Part shown: positions 26,748 through 37,319 of the stretch, piece after piece | Numbering within the stretch: the first letter of the stretch is position 1 | How the letters are laid out: each line of letters opens with the position of its first letter | Made by a program: the position numbers and the translations under genes | The notes under the pieces: model-generated | What the model saw: the letters and a program-made list of their open reading frames with translations, nothing else | Database searches by the model: none | Told to the model about the DNA's origin: nothing | Assembly: GCA_921293015.1 (NCBI GenBank) | Contig: OV121087.1 | Span: 5,654,501-5,718,500, forward strand | Direction of reading: 5' to 3' | DNA from: Phorcus lineatus | Taxonomy: Eukaryota > Mollusca > Gastropoda > Trochida > Trochidae | Length of the DNA: 64,000 bases

Positions 26748-27622
26748 TGTGCTGTAAGCGTTTATTTCGGATATTTTGGTACAGCGGTACCGAGAGTACA
26801 GTGGACATCATGTTGTAAATTGCTAAAATTGACAAAAACGAAAATTACTAATATTTCGGAATATAACACTTGTAAAATAATACCATTTAGACACGTATTT
26901 CTAGAAGAATTGAATCCCAAAATATTTTTTAAAAATTATTCACAAACCACTCCAAAGACTGTACCGACACACGTATTACCCGTTAAAATCCTCCTGCTTT
27001 GTACATCACTGACTTCTCATCCTTTATCTCTGTTGTAATTGCATTTGCTCTCCTTGTTAATTTGTTTTCTCTTTTGATTGATAACATGTACTTATATGCT
27101 CACATCCTACCACGTTGTTACCATTGCTTGAGATGGACACAAGAATCTGTGTCGAAACGTTGCATACTATGAATAAAAAAGTTATCAATATATTTCTTGT
27201 CATTAAAAATTATGTCTGAAACATATTTGAGAAACTAAAACATTTTTTCCTATCCCAAAATTTAGTAGTCTAAATGATAGTACGAGAGCTTCGTTTACAT
27301 TGTAAAAGCAAATGGCATGAAATTCCAAACAATTTATGATACAATTTACATGAAGTTTTGATGAAATATTCAAAAGTATAAAAATAGATTATTATTACAT
27401 ATTTGATAATGCACTTACACCATGGGGATCTAGAGGTTGGCATGCAATGCCTTGAAAACCAAACTTTTACACATAAAAAGTTGACGCCCTCACGCCATCA
27501 ACTGAAACCAAAACCTAAAGAACCTAGAACTTCCAGAGTGATGTGACAAGACTAATTGCGCAAAGCTGTGGATACCACTAAAAAATATAAATCTTCAAAA
27601 AACTGTCATTTGTGACAGAACA
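26748..27622 (-). repeat. BEL 3' LTR (long form, 875 bp)
   Basis: Starts TGTGCTGTAAG and ends GTGACAGAACA on the plus strand. It pairs with the right LTR along its whole length except for two blocks present only here: about 26926-27212 and about 27391-27547. The first block contains a GTGTCGAAACGTTGCATAC motif that may belong to an independent inserted element. The remaining sequence differs from the other LTR at scattered sites, so the insertion is not recent. Confidence 0.88.
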
Positions 27623-27632
27623 CTCCCCGCCT
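27623..27632 (-). promoter_or_regulatory. Probable polypurine tract of the BEL element
   Basis: Directly internal to the 3' LTR the minus strand reads AGGCGGGGAG, an all-purine tract but for one C. This is where plus-strand DNA synthesis is primed in LTR retrotransposons. Confidence 0.6.
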
Positions 27633-27956
27633 GTAATCTTGTTAAAGATATCACCAAAAAAGTTGAAAAACATTTTTAAAAACTGGAAAAACATTAACAC
27701 ATATATATGACTTTAGAAAAAACATTCACTGTTAATAATTTTCAAAATGTCAATACAAACTACACTAAAGCCTGAATTCAGAGTTCTTAAAAATATGACA
27801 TGATGTTACTAATTGAAAAAACAGCATGAATCACTCATCATTTGCTGCAAGTTTCAGCAACAAAACAAGTTCTGTAATAGGGGGAGTGAGTTTCACTCAC
27901 AATGGATTTCTCAACTTGTCCGATAGGCCAATCATTACGCACAGTGTTCTTTTCTC
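27633..27956. other. BEL 3' untranslated stretch
   Basis: About 320 bp between the polypurine tract and the end of the integrase frame. No feature was seen. Confidence 0.5.
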
Positions 27957-29602
27957 TTAAAAGAACAACATCACATTTAGGTTACTGTCAACCCACTTGC
28001 GTCTAACCTGTAGGGTAGCTAGATAGTCCCTTTTCCACCTAAACCAAAACTGTTCAGCAAGTGCTTGCACAAGCTTCCACTGAGATTGATACAAATCTGC
28101 CATGTCACAGTTTGTCACAAGACATTCCACATGATCTGGCTTGAGTGTCAGCAGGGAAGAGGGACTCAGCATACCTGGCAACTCTGGGTCCGACGAAACT
28201 GGTATTATTGGTTTCCCATTAACCATTGCACAAATTTCTGCCATAGGTATTGTGAACACATCATGGGTGAGATTTCTGTGGGACACATTTGCTAGTAAGG
28301 AGTCTAGAATTCTTCTTGCTACGCCATTCATTCTCTCCCACACACCTCCCATATGGGATGCCTGAAGTGCATTGAAGATCCAGTTAGCTTTGTTAGCTGA
28401 CAGGAATCTCTGAACTGGTTCATCCTCCACATTTATCCCATTCACATTAAGAACAACACTTGCTCCTACGAAGTTGGTGCCTCTGTCGGAACAAAATTCC
28501 TTCACATAACCTCGGATAGATATAAAGCGCAGAACAGCGTTGATAAAAAGTTGAGGTACTCAGCTATTCTATGACTTCAATATGGATGGCTCTGATGACC
28601 AGGCATGTGAATAACAAGGCCAAGCTTTTACTACTTGCCGCTCCACCTCTTGTGCGTCGATTTGTGAAGGACCATGTGCCAAAAGTGTCAACATCCACAA
28701 AGGTAAAGGGAGGACTTGGTGTTAAGCGATCCTTTGGCAAGTCTGCCATTTTCTGTTCACAGCCCTTGCCGCGCAGCTTGCAACATTTCACACACTTGAA
28801 AATCACTGAGTTTATTAGCCGCTTGCCGCCAATGATCCATAGGCCAGCGCCTCTAATAGCTCCCTCCATGAAATGACGTTCACTTTCCTTTGGCAAGTCT
28901 GCCATTTTCTGTTCACCGCCCTTGCCGAGCAGCTTGCGACATTTCACACACTTGAAAATCACTGAGTTTATTAGCCGCTTACCGCCAATGATCCATAGGT
29001 CAGCGCCTCTAATAGCTCCCTCCGTGAAATGACGTCCCTGGTGATTCACTTTCTCGTTGTACATGCGCACTTATAGATGTAATAGATGTGGTGATGCCCT
29101 GCTATGATCAGTGGATTCTTTATGCCAATTTCTATCTCTGCCTTGTTGAGACGTCCACCTATTCTGAGCATTCCGTCCTCATCTATGATAGGATTTAAGG
29201 TAGAGAGTGGGCTGTCTTTCAATAAAGGCTTCTTTAACTGAATGTGTCGTATGTCCTCACAAAAGAATTCACACTGAACTTGGCGGATGATAAATTTTTC
29301 AGCTTTGATGTAAGCTTCGGCACTCACAATGTCACTTGGAGAGATGGGATGTTTTCGATCATGTGCAATACTTTGGAGTCTTGCTATAGCACATACAAGT
29401 TTTCTAAATTTGAAAATCGCGCAAAACGCTGAGTTTCAAGTTTTGGTCGTGACTCATCAATCCGTGTGACACATGACTGCACTTTACTTGGAAATTCATA
29501 CTCTAAGTCAGGACTGTTCACTGTCTCTTTGAAGTCTTGTTTGCTCGGGAGTTGAGAGGGGCCATTTAACCATTTGCTTTCTCCAATTATGCTTGCTGGC
29601 AT
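27957..29602 (-). pseudogene. BEL integrase region, broken, with duplicated zinc domain
   Basis: The upstream piece (29384-29602) is a poorly conserved linker. Next (29046-29327) comes the N-terminal segment with DEDGMLRIGGRLNKAE, the usual start of BEL integrase. The zinc-binding part (GKRLINSVIFKCVKCRK) occurs twice in frame in 28564-29070. It is followed by the core with a first Asp in FTFVDVDTFGTW, a second in FCSDRGTNFVGA and the Glu in MGGVWERMNG, so the D,D,E triad is visible. A C-terminal segment with KLVQALAEQFWFRWKRDYL (DUF5641-like) ends near 27957. Around 28505-28570 there is a TAG stop plus a change of frame, and other frame changes fall at the piece boundaries. It is not functional. 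Confidence 0.85.
28732..29043 (-). repeat. 156-bp in-frame tandem duplication in integrase
   Basis: A segment beginning CTTTGGCAAGTCTGCC starts at 28732 and again at 28888, 156 bp (52 codons) apart. The two copies are nearly the same for about 145 bp, covering the cysteine pair of the integrase zinc domain. The open frame runs through both copies. Confidence 0.9.
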
Positions 29603-31200
29603 GAATTTGTGCCACAGTCCACAGGATTTGTACCAGTCTCAACATAGTTCCACTGTTGTGGAGAGGAAAACTTTCTGATAACTGCTACTCTAATAGCCAC
29701 ATACACTGGAAGCCTCCTGGTTTCATTAGAAATGTACCCAAGTACAATGTGACTATCTGTAAAGTACTGAACAGACGAGTGCGGTACTTCCAAACTCTCA
29801 CATACTATGTTCCCCACCTCTATTGCCAACTCAGATGCACATAGTTCAAGTCGAGGTATTGTTTGTCCGTGCAAAGGAGCAACCTTTGCTTTTCCGAGCA
29901 GAAAACCAACTTCTGAATCTTTTTCGTTCTGTCCGACAAGATATGACACAGCAGAGATTGCTTTACCAGAGGCATCTGCATACACTTGTACCTGTGTACT
30001 TGCACCTGTAAATGCTCGCTGAAAATATGGTCTCGGAACGTTCAACTGTTCCAATGCACTTAAAGAGTCTCTCCAGGTTTCCCATTCAGCTTGATAATCT
30101 GTTGGTAGAGGATCATCCCACTTAACTTTCTGATTTATCAAGGAGTACCTTCCCTTGAATTGCAACTGGCGCAACAAGTCCGATTGGATCATAAACACTG
30201 TTGATGGCTGAAAGAACGCCTCGTTTTGTGAAGGGTTTCTGTTCACCTGACCATTTGAATGTGAATTACCATTCCACAACATTCCACAATATTCCAAGGC
30301 TTCTCTGTAGTCGGAGTTTGTGGCTATCAAAGTCTAAATCTTTCTAATCTTTAGCCAAATCGAAGGATTTCATCACTTCATGATTATTTGAGATAATCTT
30401 GTGTAGGCGAATGTTACCAAAGGTCAACAAACCTTGCGGGCTCCTTTTCACAAGATCAACTGCTTCACTGGACACAAGTCCATCATCAACATAAAAGTTA
30501 CTTTTAACAAAGTCTAATACATCCTCACCAAACATGTCTTTAGCTTCTTCTGCAGTTTTGTGTAAACCATATGCCACTATGGCTGGAGATGGCCGGTTAC
30601 CAAAGATAATTTCTGTGATCTTCTCTGACTTTGAAGCAATAGAATATTTGTCGTATGTCCCCCATCACTCCCACTTGATGTTTTCGGAATTTGAGAATAA
30701 TTTCAAGAAGACTGTTTTCCCTTGTAACAACACATTACTCAATGATACACCATTGTATGTGGCAGAAGAGTCAAATACCATGCGAATCTGATCAGGTTTT
30801 TTTGGATGGTACACGCCAAACAATGGCAAATACCAGCATTCCTCGCTTTCCTTCAATGGTGGGGCCTTTTCCACATGGTTGTTATCAAATATCTTAGCCA
30901 TGAGGTCCATTACATGCTATTTCTTAACAGTGTCCTGTTTTAAACTTCTATCCAGAGTTTTTGCTCGTTGCATGGCTTGCGATCTGTTGTTTGGGAGTGC
31001 TGGTCTGCTTGACTTGAAGGAAAGTGGTGACATCCAGTTACCTTCATTTCCTTTGTACATTTCTTTGTCTATTTGAAGAAGGAATTGTTGATCTTCAATG
31101 GACACTCCTGGTTTGTCATTACCCTTGCTAAGATGGAAAATAGAATCTCTAGAATTTTCACATGTCTGCATACAACATGGATCACAGAGTTCCTTCACGT
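29587..31200 (-). pseudogene. BEL reverse transcriptase and RNase H, broken
   Basis: The N-terminal RT segment is at 30917-31200 (contains GNWMSPLSFKSSRPALPNNR) and continues at 30665-30910 with ECWYLPLFGVYHPKK and IRMVFDSSATYNG after an in-frame stop near 30915. The next piece, 30344-30577, has the active-site motif FYVDDGLVS. Between them the RT looks shortened: the part that normally carries the first catalytic Asp is not recognisable. 29587-30330 holds the connection domain (KWDDPLP) and an RNase H with VYADASGKA, PRLELCASELA and YFTDSHIVLGY. Frame changes lie near 30340 and 29600. Confidence 0.88.
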
Positions 31201-31211
31201 TGAATAAGTTT

Positions 31212-31529
31212 TTGGGGGGGGCGTGATAGCGCAGTGGTTGGCACGTTCGGCTTCGGATCAGAAGGTCGGTGGTTCGAGTCCCGCCAGGGGCTCGGCAACT
31301 TTGTCTGCAGTAGAGAACTGTTCTACATGCAGTCAGGGTTGGGTGCAATGCTACACTGAAATTCAGCGCAGTACCACCCATGGTTCGCTAGTTCCAGCCG
31401 ATTCCAGCAGGTTTCACCGCAATGCATAGCCACAATGGTGTTGCGGGCTTTCTCCCTGCAATAATACTAGCATCCATGATATAAGTGAAATAATCTTAAA
31501 AGCAGCGTTAAACACCAACTCACCTCACC
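31212..31529 (+). mobile_element. tRNA-derived SINE inserted in the BEL element
   Basis: An 11-bp target duplication, TGAATAAGTTT, is seen at 31201-31211 and 31530-31540. The head is tRNA-like: a pol III A box TAGCGCAGTGG (31227-31237), a B box GGTTCGAGTCC (31271-31281) and an anticodon-arm sequence CTTCGGATCAGAAG (31251-31264) as in tRNA-Arg(UCG). A tRNA-unrelated body follows, and the 3' end is AGCGTTAAACACCAACTCAC followed by CTCACC. It lies between the protease and RT regions of the retrotransposon, so it arrived after the BEL element. Confidence 0.88.
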
Positions 31530-31540
31530 TGAATAAGTTT

Positions 31541-32196
31541 GGCATGGTTCATCTACTGTAGGCCTACCGCTTTGTAGAAGATTTGTCTTGCTGACATTTA
31601 CAAAGTCTTGTTTGTGTACCTTACCCAATACAATTTTCTCCAATAATCACCCTGTAGTTTTTGTGCCTAGGGTGTGTTACCTGGCCAAAAATGATGATCA
31701 TATACATGGTGAGCTTTGATCATGTCCCGTCCAATGAGTAAAAGAATTTCAAATGAATCGTCTATCGGTGGAATGAGACTAACAATATCACTGAGGTGTG
31801 AGTAGTGCCTTGCCACTTCAGGAGTGGGAATTTCATCTCTCTGATTGGGTATCGAATTGCATTAGATAATTGCTGGAAGTTCAAGACTAGTACTACCATC
31901 AATTGGCTCCACAATAAAACCTGATGCTGTATAATAGGTATTTCTTCAAACTTCACATTGAACGTGTCAAAGAACTCTGTACGCGCCAAAGTAGAGTTAC
32001 TCTGGTCATCAAGCAATGCGTACATCTTAACTGTATGGTCTGGTTGCTCCTTGGGGTGTACTTTTACCAGAACCGTCTTGGCACAAGACTTTCCGCTGAA
32101 TCCATTTCCACATATCTGAGTGCACTTTATTGAAACAGGGTTATTTGGCGTACGCTTCTGAAGGGTCTGCTCTCGCTCCCCGCCATTATCTCTTGG
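31541..32196 (-). pseudogene. BEL aspartic protease region, degenerate
   Basis: The frame 31762-32025 contains MYALLDDQSNSTLA, which fits the Asp-containing active-site loop of BEL/Pao proteases. Upstream sequence to 32196 links it to the zinc-knuckle part of gag in the same frame but with stops. Downstream to 31541 only a degenerate linker is seen before the SINE. Confidence 0.7.
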
Positions 32197-34120
32197 CTAT
32201 GAATGACTTCCATTACTCGCTTGGTAGTCAATATGGAGCGCTGTAGCGTGCGTCTGAATGTTACACTGTCTACACTTCTCGGCATCATTGCACATTTTCA
32301 CTATGTGCTCACTCGATGCACAGCATTTATAGCAAATGCGATTTCTTCTCAAAATGTCTTTTCTTTCCTCATAGTCATTCATTTTGAATGCCTTACAATC
32401 ATTCAGCAAATGTTTAGTTTTGTGAGGTGGACACAAAGTTTTAGTGTCGAACAATTTGGTCTCGGCAACTTCAGTTTTTCTTGAATTTACAGAGGGGTAG
32501 GCTTGTTTAAATGTCGGTTTGTCTTGTGTGATAGGAGTACTTTGGCAAATGTCATGAGCGAAGCTTGGGTCATTTGGAACCTTACTAGCTTTAGCTAAGA
32601 ACTCAACAAATACAGAAAAAGAAGGAAATGAGATACTGTGTCTTTCTTTATAAGTCGGAGCATGACTTGTCCACTTTTCCTGTAAGGAATGGGGAAGTTT
32701 TTTAACTATCAGAATCACACCTCCTGATGAATCAAAATATGTCAAATGAATTCTGTATCTCTCACAACTCTTGAGTGACTCTATCTCATTAACTAGGTCT
32801 GATATAGTTCATAAAGTTTCTTATTGTCTTTATTTGTTAACTTTGGAAAGCGTATAAGCCAGGCTTTCAGCGATGCCTCAACCATTTCAGGAGCACCATA
32901 TCTTTCATCAAGTCTCTACCATAGTCGTTCAACAGCTACCTGAGGATAATGAGCATTTGATGTTTTAATGCTCAATGCATGTTTGCCTGATTCGTGACCT
33001 AACCATTTCACTAACAAGTCCAGCTGTTCACTTGCTGAAACAGTCATGTCTGTCATTACACTCAGGAACCCTGCCTTCCAGGTGTGGTGCGTCTCTGGTT
33101 GGTCGTTAAAGCTGTATAGCCTTGAAAAGAGTAGATCTTTCCTCAACAGGAAACGTGAAATGTCCATCACCAGATGAGAAGGTTCGTAAACATCAGCATT
33201 AGGGTTAAGTTGAAAGGTTTTAATGCCTGTGTTTTCCTGCTGATCAATAACCTGTTCAATATTATGTTGAAGCTGTGGGGAATTAGACAAGTTATGCTGT
33301 GTCTGCCTAATATCTTGTACATAGTCATTAGTCCGTTGCTGTGGATCTTCTTCTGGAAGTGACAGTTCTTGCAATTCTTCCTGGACTTCAACAGTCTGTA
33401 GGGCTTTTGCTTCAGCTACTGCTTCAGCCGTTGCCTTTTGTTGTTTTAGGAAAAGTTGATCAGCTTCTAATTGAGCAAGTTTCCTTTTTGCTACAGCTGC
33501 CGCTACTTGAGTTTCTTCAGTAATAACAGCTCTTTGTCTAAGCAGGTTTGCTTCTTTGCAAGCATAATCAACTGCGGCCTTTGCTTCTTCTGCTTTAGCA
33601 AGCTTTCTTGCCACGTACGAACTACTTTCTGAATCGTGGGATCCAGATTTTCTTGGACCAGATTTATGTGAACGGCAGGACATCTTCTCAACAATATTGT
33701 CCATGAGTTTATCAATGTCAGAAACAGCACTGTCCATCTGAATTGCATAACTACTAAACTTATCATTAAGAATGTGCAAGTCATGTGTACTTTCTTCAGT
33801 GCATGTTTTTTTAAGGAACACAGCAAAATCGTTGTAGATATTCCTAAATTTGTCAAAATTGCTTTTCAAATCTTTTTCACATTTTCTTACTGCCTGCAAA
33901 TCGTGAGCACCCGCCCTTATGTCCTCAATATTCCTTGCAACATATTGCCAAGCTGAGTCAAATTTACAATGAAAGTCACGCCTGTGTGATTCATATAAAC
34001 TTTGACCTTTCTCAGTTAATGACCTTGTTCGTTATCGTCAGCACTATCGATAACATCTTCAACCTCACCTTGTTTCTGTGGATTATCAATGTTTTGATCT
34101 AAAGATGAACTTTCCGCCAT
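32197..34120 (-). pseudogene. BEL gag, broken by frameshifts
   Basis: The probable start codon is at 34120-34118, opening MAESSSLDQN; this frame closes after about 33 codons, and homologous coding sequence continues in another frame (SLTEKGQSLYESHR) near 34022. 32916-33899 is a long open piece with a coiled-coil, Lys/Ala/Glu-rich part (VAAAVAKRKLAQLEADQ) and a capsid-like end (HHTWKAGFLSVM, EQLDLLVKWLG). 32197-32745, in a third frame, carries the zinc-binding part (CPPHKTKHLLNDC, CYKCCASSEHIVKMC and CRQCNIQTH). Gag would package the element RNA. It is non-functional as it stands. Confidence 0.85.
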
Positions 34121-35242
34121 GTTAACGTGTGTGTTTTTATAACAGTTTGAAAGCAATGTTCATTGAAGTTTCTAAGTTTATTGTTTTGACCGGTGTGGCG
34201 TTCCATATTTAGAAATATTATTTCAAATATTTGTCTCTTTCCCTCGATAGCTTTCCAAATTCCGTTGACTGCAACTATAGAAGAGGTCGTGGTCAATTTA
34301 CTGTGCTGTAAGCGTTTATTTCGGATATTTAGGTACAGTAGTGCCGAGGTTACCGTCGACATCATGTTGTAAATTGCTAAAATGGACAAAAACGAAAATT
34401 ACTTATATTCAGGAATAAAACACTTTCTTGCCACGTACGAACTACTTTCTGAATCGTGGGATCCAGATTTTCTTGGACCAGATTTATGTGAACGGCAGGA
34501 CATCTTCTCAACAATATTGTCCATGAGTTTATCAATGTCAGAAACAGCACTGTCCATCTGAATTGCATAACTACTAAACTTATCATTAAGAATGTGCAAG
34601 TCATGTGTACTTTCTTCAGTGCATGTTTTTTTAAGGAACACAGCAAAATCGTTGTAGATATTCCTAAATTTGTCAAAATTGCTTTTCAAATCTTTTTCAC
34701 ATTTTCTTACTGCCTGCAAATCGTGAGCACCCGCCCTTATGTCCTCAATATTCCTTGCAACATATTGCCAAGCTGAGTCAAATTTACAATGAAAGTCACG
34801 CCTGTGTGATTCATATAAACTTTGACCTTTCTCAGTTAATGACCTTGTTCGTTATCGTCAGCACTATCGATAACATCTTCAACCTCACCTTGTTTCTGTG
34901 GATTATCAATGTTTTGATCTAAAGATGAACTTTCCGCCATGTTAACGTGTGTGTTTTTATAACAGTTTGAAAGCAATGTTCATTGAAGTTTCTAAGTTTA
35001 TTGTTTTGACCGGTGTGGCGTTCCATATTTAGAAATATTATTTCAAATATTTGTCTCTTTCCCTCGATAGCTTTCCAAATTCCGTTGACTGCAACTATAG
35101 AAGAGGTCGTGGTCAATTTACTGTGCTGTAAGCGTTTATTTCGGATATTTAGGTACAGTAGTGCCGAGGTTACCGTCGACATCATGTTGTAAATTGCTAA
35201 AATTGACAAAAACGAAAATTACTTATATTCAGGAATAAAACA
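33603..35242 (-). repeat. 820-bp tandem duplication over the BEL 5' LTR edge, leader and gag start
   Basis: 33603-34422 and 34423-35242 are almost identical; I noticed one base difference (AATGGAC against AATTGAC, 34381 and 35201 lines). Each copy contains about 120 bp of LTR end, the leader, the gag start codon and the first part of gag. The junction shows CTT shared by both break sites. The low divergence against the LTR differences makes it much younger than the BEL insertion. Confidence 0.93.
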
Positions 35243-35560
35243 CTTGTAAAATCATACCATTAAAACACATATTTCTAGAAGAATTAAATCCCAAAATATT
35301 ACAGTCTGAAACATATTCGAGAAACTAACACATTTTTTCCTATCCCAAAATTAAGTCGTCTAAACGATATTACGAGAGCTTCGTTTACATTGTAAAAGCA
35401 CATGGCATGAATTTTCAAACAATTTATGATAAAATTTACATGACATTTTGTTGATCTATTCAAAAGTATAAAAATAGATTTAGGTAAGACTAATTGCGCA
35501 AAGCTGTGGATACCACTACAAAATATAAATTTTCAAAAAACTGTCATTTGTGACAGAACA
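35122..35560 (-). repeat. BEL 5' LTR (short form, 439 bp)
   Basis: In element direction it begins TGTTCTGTCACAAATGACAG and ends CAGCACA. It lacks the two blocks present in the other LTR. The target duplication ATAGG follows at 35561. A further 121-bp LTR fragment at 34302-34422 comes from the 820-bp duplication. I could not identify a convincing primer-binding site beside it. Confidence 0.88.
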
Positions 35561-35660
35561 ATAGGAATTAATGACGGAGCTAGCTCTTTTGAGAGAGAAT
35601 GTGTGTACTAAAGAACCAATAGATATATTCGCTGCTTCTAAGAATCTGCTTAGAACTTAC

Positions 35661-35945
35661 ACAAAATACTGAGTTTGATGAGGCGAGCTCCATGCCCAAA
35701 TTCGGGTAAGCCATGAGTAACATTCATCCAGTTCCTTAAAAATAATAAGTACTGTCCGGAATCCGACACTGTCAAATTATACAAAACCGGGGGCACTGAA
35801 CTGTTTCGTATGAGAAAGCTTCCATTATTTTTGGCAATCAGGGAGTATGTATCAGGAGGCGGGTTACAATGCCTTGAAGACCCTATTGTGATGTTGGAGC
35901 CAATAAATGTATCGTAGATATCCACTGTTATCAGAGGAGGAGGAA
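35661..35945 (-). CDS. Ig-like domain exon, type A, upstream of the array
   Basis: A 285-bp phase 1-1 exon (95 codons), acceptor TTTTCTAG ending at 35946, donor GTAAGT at 35660-35655. It opens VPPPL or IPPPL, depending on the base supplied by the previous exon. It shows the type A pattern: DSGQYLLFLRN at the F strand with Leu in place of the core Cys, and an end IKLSILC equivalent to LQFIRLHVQC. The intron downstream resembles the array intron, so this exon belongs to an old copy of the same unit. Several N-X-S/T sequons are present (NIT, NGS, NSS, NLT, NVT). Confidence 0.78.
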
Positions 35946-36653
35946 CTAGAAAATAAAAATCAAATCACGAATTCAGTACAGTGGATAAACATGAAAGAAA
36001 GAAATATGTCATCATAATAAGAAAGATAGCACGTATCAAAGGTGATTCAATATCCTCTCTTACTGACGTATTATACAGAGAAGTTATATCATTATAAGAA
36101 TTATTTTAAAGGGGCTTTTTTGAAAATTTCAGAGGATCAAAAATCTTTTTACACAACTCGGTTATCTGTAGTCGTATAAAGCAGTTTACAAGTATTGAGC
36201 AAAATACCCTAGAGGCCATTTTGTGTGAACTTCTTTTAATCATTTATGGTATGGAAATAGATTCGTCGCATTGCTTAAATGGTACGTTCGTTTTAGAGCT
36301 ACTTTTTTATTCAATAAACATCGCCTTGCATTAAGTAACTTAATTACTCGTGTTGAGGTCATTATGTGAAATACAAGGACTCGAGACCTGACTCCTGAGG
36401 CGGTCTGACCCGACAAAGGCCTCAGGTCAATCAGTCAACTGACCAATGATTTTCTTACAACTTTAATAGAGGTATAATACTAAATTTTGTTTTCACGAGA
36501 TCACTTTATTTATCTTTAATAACGTACTACTGCCCATTTCAATTACATTTTTCTGAAGTGATCAATATTGAAAAAAGACGTTGAACTATATTAATTTGAG
36601 AATAAATAGAACGCGAATTAACTAAATGGTAATTATACAAAAAGGATACATAC

Positions 36654-36884
36654 AAAATACGAGGACAATTGTGTGGCTTGTGTCAATTTGCTGTCCATTC
36701 TTGAATACTTGACACTCTAGCATTTCACCATTTTCCTCTTCGGAGAAGGCTCGGGAAAGACTGGACGTGTTGCCAATAACGACCTCTCCCAATGTCCATA
36801 TAATGTCAAATGATTGTTCTTCAGTACAGTTTACGTTTACTTCACTTTGTGGGTACACACGGAGTTGGGGTAGATCGAAGGCAA
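36654..36884 (-). CDS. Short Ig-like domain exon
   Basis: A 231-bp phase 1-1 exon (77 codons), acceptor TTGACAG ending at 36885, donor GTATGT at 36653-36648. Core cysteines are in VNVNCTEEQ and EMLECQVFKNG, and Trp in DIIWTLG. It is compact and lacks the extra cysteine pair of the B exons, so it fills a B position in the alternation without being a clear B homologue. Confidence 0.72.
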
Positions 36885-37319
36885 CTGTCAAGTAGAAGAC
36901 ATTCTAGTAGCATTGCCAAAATACAATAAACCCAAGATGTGAATAATACTGATTGACAAAGATAAGATCGTTGATCAATAGGCATAATGAATAAAGGCGT
37001 GACTTTAAGACAAGTGCTATTTGAACCTAATGGTGTTACAATCATATATCATATTTTCTTGTTTGTGCTCGAGGGAATAGTGTATCTTAGGAATTACTTA
37101 TATATGATTGATATATGTAGTACAAGTCATGTTCATATATTTATTTTACCTATTCTAGCTGAGACAGGTAGAGACATTTATTTCAATATGCTGAAGTTTT
37201 TAAAGGAAACACTTTATAAGGAAATACTTTCAGCGGTCAGACTTACTGGAAATAGACAGTAATCGCCCGATTAACAATTTTAATAACAGTTTAGGAATAA
37301 ATCCGTCTTTTATACAAAC

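Larger units (their letters stand above)
26748..35560 (-). mobile_element. BEL/Pao LTR retrotransposon, degenerate, 8.8 kb
   Basis: It is bounded by LTRs that start TG and end CA in element orientation and by the 5-bp target duplication ATAGG at 26743-26747 and 35561-35565. The order on the minus strand is 5' LTR, gag, zinc knuckle, protease, RT, RNase H, integrase, 3' LTR, with the pol order and RT/RNase H style typical of BEL/Pao. At least six changes of reading frame and several stops interrupt it, so it cannot be autonomous. It lies in the sense direction of the host Ig gene, within one intron. There is no sign of an envelope gene. Confidence 0.92.
26425..35605. mobile_element. Short inverted-repeat element (MITE-like), split by the BEL insertion
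   Basis: 26425-26467 (starting ACATTCTCTCCCAACAGAG) and 35562-35605 are inverted repeats of each other over roughly 40 bases. With the BEL element removed they bound about 360 bp. The host intron homology breaks at ACTA on the left (26422-26425) and resumes at ACTA on the right (35607-35610), so the element inserted into a unit-like intron; the exact target duplication is not settled. No coding capacity is seen inside. The family is unknown. Confidence 0.6.

Noticed and set aside
31212-31295. tRNA gene with an Arg(UCG)-like anticodon arm
   Set aside because: The acceptor stem does not pair properly, a long unrelated body follows, and the whole is flanked by an 11-bp target duplication; it is the head of a SINE.
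35100-35121. Primer-binding site for the BEL element
   Set aside because: The sequence just inside the 5' LTR (GTAAATTGACCACGACC in element direction) does not start with the expected TGG, and I could not match it to a tRNA 3' end with confidence.
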